Shown here in pieces: positions 6,083 to 17,071 of a DNA stretch of 64,000 nucleotides (the stretch's first letter is position 1; each line of letters starts with the position of its first letter). The position numbers were made by a program, and so were the translations under genes. This stretch comes from Demequina capsici. GTDB taxonomy: Bacteria; Actinomycetota; Actinomycetes; Actinomycetales; Demequinaceae. The DNA lies in NCBI RefSeq assembly GCF_032102965.1, contig NZ_CP134880.1, forward strand, positions 2,170,001-2,234,000, in the 5' to 3' direction. The notes beneath the pieces are model-generated. The model did not search any database. It worked only from the letters and a program-made list of their open reading frames with translations, and had not been told where the DNA came from.

Positions 6083-8854
6083 ATGACCGACCGCCGCATC
6101 CCAGACCTGAAGCTGGCCCGCGAGGGCACGCAGACGGCCGCAAGCCCCGCCCCCGCGCTCGCCTGGACCACCCCCGCCGGCAACCCGACAGCGTCCTGGA
6201 CCGAGCTCCGCGACGACGCCGGCTCCACCCACCGGATCGACGACGGCGCCAGCGCAGGAGCCGCATGGCCCTTCGCGCCGCTCGCACCGCGAGAACGCCG
6301 CAGGATCCAGATCCGCGCCGGGCTGGCGGACGGCACCGTCACCGGCTGGAGCGCCCCGCTCGAGGTCCGCGCCGGCCTGCTGGACCCCGCCGACTGGACC
6401 GCCGACTTCATCTGCCTCGCGAACCCGGACCGCATCGCCCAGCCGGCCCTGCTGCGAGGCGAGCTGCTCCTCAAGGACGCCCCCACCGACGCCGTCCTGC
6501 ACGTGACCGCGATCGGCGCGCACGTCACGTCCATCAACGGCGTCCGCGTGGGCGACCACCAGATGGCACCGGGCTGGACGTCGTACGACAAGCGACTCGT
6601 CGCCGACACGCACGACGTGACCTCGCTGCTCACCGCAGGGGTCAACGTCGTCGGGGCCTCGCTCGGCGGCGGCTGGCGCACGGAGCAGTACGGCTTCTTC
6701 GGCCGTGGACGACGCGTCTACGGCGACCAGCCGTCGTACGCGGCGCAGCTGCACGTCACGTATGCCGACGGCACGCAGGAGGTCTTCACCACCGGCCCGC
6801 GTTGGCACGCCCGAGGCGACGGCCCCATCATCGACTCGTCGATCTACAAGGGCGAGACGGTCGACCTGCGCCACGCGATCGACGGATGGGACCGCGCGGG
6901 CGCCTCGGCCGAGGGCTGGGAGCCCGTCGCCGTCGAGGAGGTCGCGCTCGTCCCTCAGCAGAAGCTCTCCCCTCCCGTCCGCGTCACCCGGGAGCTCCCC
7001 GTGCGCGAGGTCCTCACCACCCCGTCGGGAGCGACCGTCCTCGACTTCGGCCAGAACCTCGTGGGCCGCCTCCGGATCCAGACGGACGGCCCCGAAGGCA
7101 CCGTGATCACGGTGCGTCACGCCGAGGTGCTGGAGCACGACGAGATGGGCATGCGCCCGCTGCGCGGCGCCACGCAGACCGACACCTTCACGCTCCCGGG
7201 CGGCCCCGCCACGCTGGAGCCGACCTTCACGTTCCACGGCTTCCGGTACGCCGAGGTCACCGGATGGCTCGGCGAGCTGGACCCGTCCGCCATCACGGCG
7301 CAGGTCATGCACAGCGACATGCGGCCCACCGCCGACTTCGCATGCTCGCACCCGCTGGTGAACCGCCTCCACGAGAACGTCGTGTGGGGCATGCGCGGCA
7401 ACTTCCTGTCGGTGCCCACCGACTGCCCGCAGCGCGACGAGCGGCTGGGCTGGACCGGCGACATCCAGGTCTTCTCCCCCACCGCCGCCATCCTGCACGA
7501 CGTGGACGGCTTCCTGGCCGATTGGCTCGTGGACCTGAGACTGGAGCAGGACGCGCACGACGGCCTGGTGCCGTTCGTGATCCCCGACGCGCTCGCGGAC
7601 GAGGTTCACGCGACCGCGGCCTGGGGCGACGCGGCGACGATCGTCCCGTGGACCCTGTGGCAGCGTTACGGCGACCTGCAGGTCCTGGCGGACCAGTACT
7701 CGTCCATGCGCACGTGGACCGACCGGCTCGTCGCGCTGGCAGGCGACGACCGCCTGTGGGAAGGGTCCATGCAGTTCGGCGACTGGCTGGACCCCGATGC
7801 GCCGCCGGACGAGCCAGGCGCGTCGAAGGTCTCTCGCGACATCGTCGCCACCGCCTACGTCTTCCGGTCCGCGCGCATCGTCTCGCAGACGGCCGCACTG
7901 CTGGGGAACGACGACGACGCGGTCGCGTACGGCCGGATCGCCCAGGAGGTCGCGAGCGCCTTTCGTGACGCCTACGTGACCCCCGCGGGCCGCATGATGT
8001 CCGATGCACCCACGGCCTACGCGCTCGCGCTCGGCTTCGACCTGGTCACCGACCCGCAGATGCGTTCCGCGCTCGGCGCCCGCCTCGCCGAACGGGTGCG
8101 CGCGACCGGCTACCGGATCTCCACCGGCTTCGTCGGCACGCCGCTCATCCTCGAGGCGTTGTCGTCCACCGGTCACGCCGACGCCGCCGGACGCCTGCTG
8201 CTGCAGACCGACAACCCGTCCTGGCTCTACACGGTGTCGATGGGCGCGACCACGATCTGGGAGCGCTGGGACTCGATGCTTCCGGACGGGTCCATCAACC
8301 CCGGCGAGATGACCAGCTTCAACCACTACGCGCTCGGCGCCGTCGCGGAATGGCTGCATCGGTCGCTGGCCGGGCTGTCCTTCGCCGAACCGGGCGGACG
8401 CGTGCTGCGGATCGCACCCACCCCGGTGGCGGGCATCGACTGGGCGCGGACCGTGCAGCGCACCCCACACGGCGAGGCGAAGGTGGAGTGGCGGCTCGAG
8501 TCGGAGCAGCTGACGGTCGACGCCACCGTGCCCGCGGGAGCGCGCGCCACAGTCGAGCTCCCGGGACGCGATCCCGTCGAGGTCGGCCCGGGCGCGCACA
8601 CGTTCTCGTGCACGGCGCCGGCTGCGGTCGCACCGTCCGGCCCGTACTCGTTGCGCACCGACCTCGCGACGCTGATCGACGACCCGCGGGCGATCGCAGC
8701 GATCCGAGACGAGCTCGGCACGTTCTCCGAGGGATACCTCGCGGGATTCATCGGCCGCACGTCGTGGACCGAGGGCAGCGCGCTCGCCGACGTGCTGTTC
8801 GGCGTGCCGCCGCACGTCCTGGCGGCCCTGGACGCGCGACTGACCGTGCTGTGA
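6083..8854 (+). CDS. Alpha-L-rhamnosidase, glycoside hydrolase family 78
   Basis: This 923-residue enzyme should release L-rhamnose from rhamnosides by inversion. The N-terminal third holds the beta-sandwich domains of GH78 (VLDFGQNLVGRLRI near residue 320). The (alpha/alpha)6 catalytic domain begins with the family hallmark DCPQRDERLGWTGD at residues 447-460, which carries conserved acidic residues, and a later essential Glu lies in TIWERWD (Glu727). A C-terminal beta-sandwich follows. There is no signal peptide, so it acts in the cytoplasm on imported substrate, consistent with the adjacent ABC importer. The ATG at 6083 is preferred because GAGAGGA lies 5 bases upstream; an earlier TTG in frame falls inside the promoter. 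A terminator follows at 8859. Confidence 0.94.
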   Translation: MTDRRIPDLKLAREGTQTAASPAPALAWTTPAGNPTASWTELRDDAGSTHRIDDGASAGAAWPFAPLAPRERRRIQIRAGLADGTVTGWSAPLEVRAGLLDPADWTADFICLANPDRIAQPALLRGELLLKDAPTDAVLHVTAIGAHVTSINGVRVGDHQMAPGWTSYDKRLVADTHDVTSLLTAGVNVVGASLGGGWRTEQYGFFGRGRRVYGDQPSYAAQLHVTYADGTQEVFTTGPRWHARGDGPIIDSSIYKGETVDLRHAIDGWDRAGASAEGWEPVAVEEVALVPQQKLSPPVRVTRELPVREVLTTPSGATVLDFGQNLVGRLRIQTDGPEGTVITVRHAEVLEHDEMGMRPLRGATQTDTFTLPGGPATLEPTFTFHGFRYAEVTGWLGELDPSAITAQVMHSDMRPTADFACSHPLVNRLHENVVWGMRGNFLSVPTDCPQRDERLGWTGDIQVFSPTAAILHDVDGFLADWLVDLRLEQDAHDGLVPFVIPDALADEVHATAAWGDAATIVPWTLWQRYGDLQVLADQYSSMRTWTDRLVALAGDDRLWEGSMQFGDWLDPDAPPDEPGASKVSRDIVATAYVFRSARIVSQTAALLGNDDDAVAYGRIAQEVASAFRDAYVTPAGRMMSDAPTAYALALGFDLVTDPQMRSALGARLAERVRATGYRISTGFVGTPLILEALSSTGHADAAGRLLLQTDNPSWLYTVSMGATTIWERWDSMLPDGSINPGEMTSFNHYALGAVAEWLHRSLAGLSFAEPGGRVLRIAPTPVAGIDWARTVQRTPHGEAKVEWRLESEQLTVDATVPAGARATVELPGRDPVEVGPGAHTFSCTAPAAVAPSGPYSLRTDLATLIDDPRAIAAIRDELGTFSEGYLAGFIGRTSWTEGSALADVLFGVPPHVLAALDARLTVL

Positions 8855-8858
8855 GGCA

Positions 8859-8893
8859 TGTCCCCGTCGTCCCTGAACGGGGCGGCGGGGACA
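8859..8893 (+). terminator. Rho-independent-like terminator after the rhamnosidase gene
   Basis: A 15-bp stem (8859-8873 with 8879-8893, TGTCCCCG at the base, two G-T wobbles) with a 5-base loop TGAAC starts 4 bases after the stop codon. No T run follows, as is common in GC-rich Actinobacteria. It separates the rhamnoside genes from the glycogen genes. Confidence 0.75.
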
Positions 8894-8924
8894 CCTTGCG
8901 CCATCGCATGGGCAGAATGAGCAC

Positions 8925-11081
<2,157 letters not shown>

Positions 11082-11169
11082 CCGGAACACATCGTCAGAA
11101 GTCCGACGAACCGACCGCGGATGCCCCGTCACGCAGGCCGTCGCGGTGTTCAGGACAGCCCGATCACGG

Positions 11170-11175
11170 TAGGTT
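11170..11175 (+). promoter_or_regulatory. -10 box of a leaderless glgE transcript
   Basis: TAGGTT lies 6 bases upstream of the glgE ATG with no ribosome site between. This spacing recurs at about ten genes in the window. Confidence 0.5.
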
Positions 11176-11181
11176 CGGAGC

Positions 11182-13182
11182 ATGGCCCTTCCAGGTGAGA
11201 AGCCCATCGGACGAATCCCGGTCGTGGATGTCCACCCGACGCTGGAGCAGGGACGCTGGCCCGTCAAGGCAGTGGTAGGCGAGGCCGTCCCTCTTCAGGC
11301 CACCGTGTTCGTCGAGGGCCATGACGCCGTCGCCGCGACGGCGGTCGTGACCCAGCCGAACGGGCGGACGCTGCGTCTCAGGATGGACGAGGTCAACCAC
11401 GGTCTCGCGACCTTCCAGGCGATCCTGATGCCCAAGGCCACGGGCCGCTACACGTTCCACATCGAAGGATGGGCGGACCCCTTCGGGACCTGGATGGACA
11501 CCGCCTCCAAGAAGATCCCTGCGGGGGTGGACGTCGAGCTGACGCTCGGCGACGGTGTGGCGCTGCTCGGCAGGGCGATGGCCGACAAGGCGCTCACCGA
11601 ACGCCAGCGCGCCGTGCTCGAAGCGGCGCGGCTCACGCTCACGCCAGGCGGCGACCTCTCCCCCGCCGACTCGCTCGCCGCCGCGCTCACCGACGACCTG
11701 CTGGCCGTGATGCGTGCGCACCCGGTGCGCGACGGGGTCACGTCGTCCGCCGAGCATCCGCTGGTCGTGCAGCGCGAGCGTGCGCTCGCGAGCGCCTGGT
11801 ACGAGATGTTCCCGCGTTCCGAAGGCGCCAAGCTCAACAAGCGGACCGGCGAGTGGACGTCGGGCACCTTCCTCACCGCGTCGAAGCGGCTGCCCGGCAT
11901 CGCCGCCATGGGCTTCGACGTCGTCTACCTGACGCCCATCCACCCCATCGGCCTCACCCACCGCAAGGGGCGCAACAACTCGCTGACCGCCGAGCCCGGC
12001 GACCCTGGAAGCCCGTACGCGATCGGTTCTGCCGCAGGTGGCCACGACGCGGTCCACCCCGAGCTCGGCACGATGCGGCAGTTCAGGAACTTCGTGCAGC
12101 GGGCCAACGAGCTCGGTCTCGAGGTAGCACTCGACATCGCCCTCCAGTGCTCCCCCGACCACCCGTGGGTCAAGGAGCATCCCGAGTGGTTCAAGGTCCG
12201 TTCCGACGGCACCATCGCCTACGCCGAGAACCCGCCCAAGAAGTACGAGGACATCCACCCGCTGTACTTCGACAACGACCCAGTCGGCCTGCGCGAGGCG
12301 ATCCGTGACGTGCTCCAGGTGTGGATCGACGCGGGTGTCACGCTGTTCCGCGTCGACAACCCGCACACCAAGCCGCTCGAGTTCTGGGAGTGGCTCATGG
12401 CCGACATGGCCGAGCGGCATCCCGAGGTGATCTTCCTGTCCGAGGCGTTCACGCGGCCGCCCATGATGCACACGCTCGCGAAGGTCGGGTTCCACCAGAG
12501 CTACACCTACTTCACCTGGCGCCCCACGGCGGAGGAGATGGGCGAGTATCTCGAGGAGCTCGCGGGCGACGGCTCGTACTACATGCGTCCCAACTTCTGG
12601 CCCACCACGCACGACATCCTCACGCCTGACATGCAGCATGGCGGCGCTCCCCAGTACCGCGCGCGTGCCGTGCTCGCCGCCACCGGATCGCCGTCGTTCG
12701 GCATCTACTCCGGCTACGAGTTCGTGGAGAACATCCCCCGCCCCGGCGTCGAGGAGCAGATCGACAACGAGAAGTACGAGTACAAGCCCCGCGACTGGAG
12801 CCGTGCCGACGACCACGGGATCGTCACTCTGCTCACCACCCTCAACGCGGCGCGTGCGGCGCATCCGGCGCTTCGACGCCTGCGCGGCCTCACCGTGCAC
12901 AGGACCAGCAACGACCAGATCCTGTGCTTCACCAGGCATCTCAATGCCGACGAGTCCCCCACGGGGCGTGCCGACACCGTGATCGTCGTCGTCTCGTTCG
13001 ACCCGCACCACGTGCAGGACGGCGTCGTCTCGCTGGACATGGAGGCGCTGGGGTTCGAGCCCGACGCGCGCCTGCTGGTCGACGACCTCCTGTCGGGGGC
13101 GACCTTCACCTGGGCCAGGGACTTCTACGTCCGCCTGGACCCGGCGACGTCCATGTCGCACGTCGCGGCGGTGCGCTCATGA
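11182..13182 (+). CDS. glgE: Alpha-1,4-glucan:maltose-1-phosphate maltosyltransferase GlgE
   Basis: This 666-residue GH13 enzyme extends linear alpha-glucan using maltose-1-phosphate. The N-terminal domain (RIPVVDVHPTLEQGRWPVKA) is characteristic of GlgE, and the barrel carries the nucleophile Asp392 in LFRVDNPHTKP and acid/base Glu421 in FLSEAFTRP. The 29-residue spacing between them is the same as in Streptomyces GlgE (Asp394, Glu423). Length is typical (660-700). It lies between glgX and glgB. TreS and the maltokinase Pep2, which supply maltose-1-phosphate and are often adjacent, are not in this window; the donor must come from elsewhere or from a GlgM-type route. The start follows a -10 box by 6 bases. 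Confidence 0.96.
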   Translation: MALPGEKPIGRIPVVDVHPTLEQGRWPVKAVVGEAVPLQATVFVEGHDAVAATAVVTQPNGRTLRLRMDEVNHGLATFQAILMPKATGRYTFHIEGWADPFGTWMDTASKKIPAGVDVELTLGDGVALLGRAMADKALTERQRAVLEAARLTLTPGGDLSPADSLAAALTDDLLAVMRAHPVRDGVTSSAEHPLVVQRERALASAWYEMFPRSEGAKLNKRTGEWTSGTFLTASKRLPGIAAMGFDVVYLTPIHPIGLTHRKGRNNSLTAEPGDPGSPYAIGSAAGGHDAVHPELGTMRQFRNFVQRANELGLEVALDIALQCSPDHPWVKEHPEWFKVRSDGTIAYAENPPKKYEDIHPLYFDNDPVGLREAIRDVLQVWIDAGVTLFRVDNPHTKPLEFWEWLMADMAERHPEVIFLSEAFTRPPMMHTLAKVGFHQSYTYFTWRPTAEEMGEYLEELAGDGSYYMRPNFWPTTHDILTPDMQHGGAPQYRARAVLAATGSPSFGIYSGYEFVENIPRPGVEEQIDNEKYEYKPRDWSRADDHGIVTLLTTLNAARAAHPALRRLRGLTVHRTSNDQILCFTRHLNADESPTGRADTVIVVVSFDPHHVQDGVVSLDMEALGFEPDARLLVDDLLSGATFTWARDFYVRLDPATSMSHVAAVRS

Positions 13183-13332
13183 CCGCCGCGATCGCGCCCG
13201 GCGCGCCGGGACGCGCGTCCTCATCCCGTGCTTCGAGCATGCCCTACGCTCGACAGCACGGGACCGCCATCGGCGGCGGCGCTCGCCGACACGTGCGGCG
13301 TCCGCGCCCCGCGAACGGAAGGGAGGCGACGG

Positions 13333-15498
13333 ATGCCTGAGGGTCATGACCCTGCACTGCTGGCCGACATCGCGCAGGGAAGGCACCACGATCCCCACTC
13401 GCTGCTCGGGCCGCACGTGTCCGACGCCGGCGTCACCATCAGGGCGCTCCGCCCCCTCGCGTCGACGGTCGAGTTCGAGACTCTGGAGGGACGCTGGCCC
13501 GCGACCCACGAGGCCGACGGCGTCTGGGTCGCGACCATCCCCGGCACCGAGGCCCCCGACTACCGCCTCCACGTCGCCTACGACGGCGAACCGATCCGTC
13601 AGGACGACCCGTACCGGTTCCTCCCCACCATCGGCGAGCTGGACCTTCATCTGATCCGCGAAGGACGTCACGAGCGCCTCTGGACCGTGCTCGGCGCCAA
13701 CGTCCGACGCTTCCCCTCCGTGCTCGGCGACGTGGTCGGCGCGTCGTTCACTGTCTGGGCGCCGAATGCGCGCGCCGTCAGGCTCGTGGGCGACTTCAAC
13801 CACTGGCAGGGCCGCGGCCACGCGATGCGGTCGCTCGGCTCGGTCGGCATCTGGGAGCTGTTCGTCCCTGGGCTGGGAGAGGGCGCCGTCTACAAGTTCG
13901 AGATCCTCGGCAAGGACGGCCAGTGGCGCCAGAAGGCCGACCCGATGGCGCGACGCACCGAGGTGCCGCCGCAGACCGCATCGGTGGTCACCGAGAGCGT
14001 CTACGAGTGGAACGACGAGCCGTGGATGGCAGCGCGTTCCTCCGCCGAGCCCCACCGCTCCGCCATGAGCGTCTACGAGGTGCACGTCGGGTCCTGGAAG
14101 CAGGGCCTCACCTATCGCGAGATGGCCGACGAGCTCGTGGACTACGTCACGGACCTGGGCTTCACCCACATCGAGATGATGCCCGTCATGGAGCACCCGT
14201 TCGGCGGCTCCTGGGGCTACCAGGTCACGGGCTACTACGCGGCGAGCGCACGGTTCGGGACGCCCGACGACCTGCGCTACCTCATCGACCGCATGCACCA
14301 GGCAGGCGTCGGTGTGATCCTCGACTGGGTGCCGGGCCACTTCCCCAAGGACGAATGGGCGCTCGGCCGCTTCGACGGCACCCCACTCTACGAGCACCCT
14401 GACCCCCTGCGCGGCGAGCAGCCCGACTGGGGCACCTTCATCTTCGACTACGGCCGCGCCGAGGTCAGGAACTTCCTCGTCGCCAACGCCGTCTACTGGC
14501 TCACCGAGTTCCACGCCGACGGCCTTCGGGTGGACGCCGTCGCGTCCATGCTCTACCTCGACTACTCACGCCAGCCCGGCCAGTGGCGCCCCAACGTGCA
14601 CGGCGGGCGCGAGAACCTGGACGCCATCGCGTTCCTGCAGGAGGCGAACGCCACGGCCTACCGCACCGCGCCCGGCATCGTGATGATCGCCGAGGAGTCG
14701 ACAGCGTGGCCCGGGGTCACCGCGCCCACCAACGCGGGCGGCCTGGGCTTCGGGCTCAAGTGGAACATGGGCTGGATGAACGACACGCTGCGCTACGTGT
14801 CCGAGCAGCCGATCCACCGCTCGTACCACCACCACACGCTCACGTTCTCGCTGATGTACGCCTTCTCCGAGCACTTCACGCTCCCGCTGAGTCACGACGA
14901 GGTGGTGCACGGCAAGGGATCCATCCACGGCCGCATGCCTGGTGACGCCTGGCAGAAGGCCGCAGGGGTCCGTGGGCTTCTCGCCTACCAATGGACGCAT
15001 CCCGGCAAGCAGCTGATCTTCATGGGCACCGAGTTCGGCCAGGCCGCCGAGTGGTCCGAGGGACGCTCGCTCGACTGGTGGCACCTCGACGACCCGCTGC
15101 ACCGCGGCATCCAGACCATGCTTCGCGACCTCAACCTGCTGTACCGCTCCACGCCCGCGCTGTGGCAACGCGACAGCGAGGCCGCAGGCTTCCAGTGGAT
15201 CGACGCCGACGACTCCGAGCGCAACGTCATCGCGTTCCTTCGCTTCGACGACGCGGGCTCGCCCGTGGCCGTCATCGTGAACTTCGCCGGCGTGCCTCAC
15301 GAGGGCTACCGGCTCGGGCTGCCGCGCGGAGGCGCATGGGACGAGGTCCTGAACACCGACGCCGAAGCCTACGGCGGCTCCGGAGTGGGCAACCTGGGCC
15401 AGGTGAATGCCGACGGCTCACCCCACCGCGGGTGGCAGCACAGCACCACGCTGAGGGTGCCGCCGCTCGGCGCCGTGATCCTCCGACCCGTAGGCTGA
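13333..15498 (+). CDS. glgB: 1,4-alpha-glucan branching enzyme GlgB (GH13)
   Basis: This 721-residue enzyme introduces alpha-1,6 branches into the linear glucan made by GlgE. It has an N-terminal domain (DPHSLLGPH), a CBM48 domain (about 125-220: [20 protein letters not shown]), the barrel with nucleophile Asp401 ([11 protein letters not shown]) and acid/base Glu454 (IAEEST), and a C-terminal beta domain. The ATG at 13333 is chosen because GGGAGG lies 6 bases upstream and the protein then starts with MPEGHDP at the usual family position. The 150 bases between glgE and glgB carry no gene I accept (see the rejected ORF at 13179). Confidence 0.96.
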   Translation: MPEGHDPALLADIAQGRHHDPHSLLGPHVSDAGVTIRALRPLASTVEFETLEGRWPATHEADGVWVATIPGTEAPDYRLHVAYDGEPIRQDDPYRFLPTIGELDLHLIREGRHERLWTVLGANVRRFPSVLGDVVGASFTVWAPNARAVRLVGDFNHWQGRGHAMRSLGSVGIWELFVPGLGEGAVYKFEILGKDGQWRQKADPMARRTEVPPQTASVVTESVYEWNDEPWMAARSSAEPHRSAMSVYEVHVGSWKQGLTYREMADELVDYVTDLGFTHIEMMPVMEHPFGGSWGYQVTGYYAASARFGTPDDLRYLIDRMHQAGVGVILDWVPGHFPKDEWALGRFDGTPLYEHPDPLRGEQPDWGTFIFDYGRAEVRNFLVANAVYWLTEFHADGLRVDAVASMLYLDYSRQPGQWRPNVHGGRENLDAIAFLQEANATAYRTAPGIVMIAEESTAWPGVTAPTNAGGLGFGLKWNMGWMNDTLRYVSEQPIHRSYHHHTLTFSLMYAFSEHFTLPLSHDEVVHGKGSIHGRMPGDAWQKAAGVRGLLAYQWTHPGKQLIFMGTEFGQAAEWSEGRSLDWWHLDDPLHRGIQTMLRDLNLLYRSTPALWQRDSEAAGFQWIDADDSERNVIAFLRFDDAGSPVAVIVNFAGVPHEGYRLGLPRGGAWDEVLNTDAEAYGGSGVGNLGQVNADGSPHRGWQHSTTLRVPPLGAVILRPVG

Positions 15499-15548
15499 CG
15501 GCTTCCACAGGTGCGCTGACCTCACGGCCCCGCCGTACGTCTGCACGC

Positions 15549-15554
15549 TAGGGT
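15549..15554 (+). promoter_or_regulatory. -10 box of a leaderless transcript for the DUF6318 gene
   Basis: TAGGGT lies 6 bases before the ATG at 15561. No ribosome site is present. Confidence 0.5.
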
Positions 15555-15560
15555 CGCCGC

Positions 15561-16166
15561 ATGACGGGGACGATCCGGACACTTCCACCCATACTTCTGG
15601 CAGGTGCGCTCGCCCTCGCTGGCTGCGCCGGCTCGGATGCCATCGTGACCGAGTCGCCGTCTTCCACCGCGGCGGCCGCGACTGCCGCGGCCGGCGCTGC
15701 GCCTTCGCCCAGCGCGACGGCCCTCACCGACGACGAACTGCTGGCGATGATGCCGGCGGACGCTGCACGCGACGACGTGGCAGGCGCGATGGCGACTGCG
15801 GAGTACTTCGTCAGCGCCTACCCCGAAGCTCTCATGGCGGCGGACGCACGCGTACTGCGCGCCATGTCTCTTCCGACATGCAGCTTCTGTGCGGACGTCG
15901 TCGCCGACGTTGACCACCTAGCCGAGACGGGCGAGCGCCTGTCTGCCGGTACGTTGAGTCCGGATCTCTCTCAGTTACAAGCGGTGATGGACGACGACGG
16001 ACACGCACATGTCCAGATCCCGGTCTCGCAGAGCAGGTTCGAGTACGTAGATTCGGCGGGCCGCAGCGCGGGCTCATCGGATCCCGGGGTCTTCGTCATG
16101 AGCTTCCTCCTGACGAGGACTGACACGGTGTGGCGGATCAACGGCGTGTACGTCGAAGATGCGTAG
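15561..16166 (+). CDS. Lipoprotein, DUF6318 family
   Basis: This 201-residue lipoprotein has a lipobox LAGC with Cys at about residue 21, an Ala/Ser/Thr/Pro-rich linker (to about residue 52), then a domain with the DUF6318 pattern: an aromatic motif (TAEYFVSAYPEAL), a Cys pair in LPTCSFCADVV, and C-terminal FLLTRTDTVWRINGVYV. It is expected to be anchored on the outer face of the membrane. Function is unknown for the family. The stop overlaps the start of the next gene by 8 bases, so the two are co-translated and probably form one extracytoplasmic unit. Confidence 0.8.
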   Translation: MTGTIRTLPPILLAGALALAGCAGSDAIVTESPSSTAAAATAAAGAAPSPSATALTDDELLAMMPADAARDDVAGAMATAEYFVSAYPEALMAADARVLRAMSLPTCSFCADVVADVDHLAETGERLSAGTLSPDLSQLQAVMDDDGHAHVQIPVSQSRFEYVDSAGRSAGSSDPGVFVMSFLLTRTDTVWRINGVYVEDA

Positions 16167-17049
16167 CGTCAGGTTGGCTGGAAGAACAGCGCTATGCCTC
16201 GGAACCATGATGTTCGCGATCCTCACTGCCGCCGCAAGTGCCAAAGCTGACGAGGAATGGTCCGCCATCGACGCGAAGGCGCGCGACGAGAGCGCCCAGT
16301 TCGACGTAGGCATTCAGAAGGAGATCAGCAAGTCGGGACTGCCGGCCGGCAGCGCCGCGAACCGCACCCGTGAAACGCGTTCCGTCGACTGCCTCAACGA
16401 AGACCCCGTCACCGGATTCGCCGCCTGCCCTGCGAACGGCACCGCCGTCTTCGTCTGTGCCGCCGATGTGGAGCCAAGCTGGCCCGTATTCGCACGCTGG
16501 GTGCACACAGATACCGGCGAGTCCACCGACTGGGAGATGCTCACCTGGTACGGCTGCCCGGACAATCCAACGGGCGGGCCCACGATCGACGATCTGATCC
16601 TCACCGAGTGGGCGCAGCTCGACCCCGGCGTCCCACCCCTGACCGTCCAACCAGACCAGGACTGGGTCTACTCCACCCTGCCCACCATCGTCTACGTCGA
16701 CCCCACACCCATCACCATCAACGACACCCTCCTCGGCATCCCCATCCAGATCCGAGCCACCCCCACCACCTACACATGGACCTGGGGAGACGGAAAGACC
16801 ACCACCACCACCGACCCCGGCACCCCCTACCCCAACCAAACCGTCAGCCACGAATACCTCTACGTCACAGGCAACGTCGACCTCACCCTGCAAACCACCT
16901 GGACCGGCACCTACAGCATCAACGGCAACACCTGGACCACCATCAACGGCACCATCACCAGCACCTCCACCCCCCGCACCCTCACCGTCTACTCACCCCA
17001 CAGCCACCTCGTCAACTGCGACCTCAACGGCCACTGCCTCAACAAATGA
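16159..17049 (+). CDS. Secreted protein of unknown function, PKD-like beta-sandwich
   Basis: This 296-residue exported protein has a Sec-type signal (about residues 1-31, ending SAKA). The mature N-terminal part contains several Cys residues (DCLNED, FAACPA, VFVCAAD, WYGCPDN) that could form disulfides. The C-terminal half is Thr/Pro-rich and includes TYTWTWGDGKTTTTTDPG and HEYLYVTG, the layout of a PKD-like domain. It overlaps the DUF6318 gene. Base use changes sharply from about 16600: in 16681-16740 I count 31 C and 6 G, unlike flanking genes, which suggests horizontal origin or selection for a Thr/Pro/Ile-rich surface segment. A role is not known. Confidence 0.72.
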   Translation: MRSVRLAGRTALCLGTMMFAILTAAASAKADEEWSAIDAKARDESAQFDVGIQKEISKSGLPAGSAANRTRETRSVDCLNEDPVTGFAACPANGTAVFVCAADVEPSWPVFARWVHTDTGESTDWEMLTWYGCPDNPTGGPTIDDLILTEWAQLDPGVPPLTVQPDQDWVYSTLPTIVYVDPTPITINDTLLGIPIQIRATPTTYTWTWGDGKTTTTTDPGTPYPNQTVSHEYLYVTGNVDLTLQTTWTGTYSINGNTWTTINGTITSTSTPRTLTVYSPHSHLVNCDLNGHCLNK

Positions 17050-17071
17050 CCACACGACAGATCCGGGGCGA

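Noticed and set aside
13179-13340. 53-codon ORF starting in ATGA overlap with glgE and ending 8 bases into glgB
   Set aside because: The overlap is neat, but the peptide is Arg/Pro/Ala-rich like random GC sequence, has no ribosome site of note and no family features. It could be a coupling ORF; not supported enough to call.
16562-16575. ACAATCC string resembling the core of a RAT on the minus strand
   Set aside because: Lacks the second half of the consensus and lies inside a plus-strand coding region.
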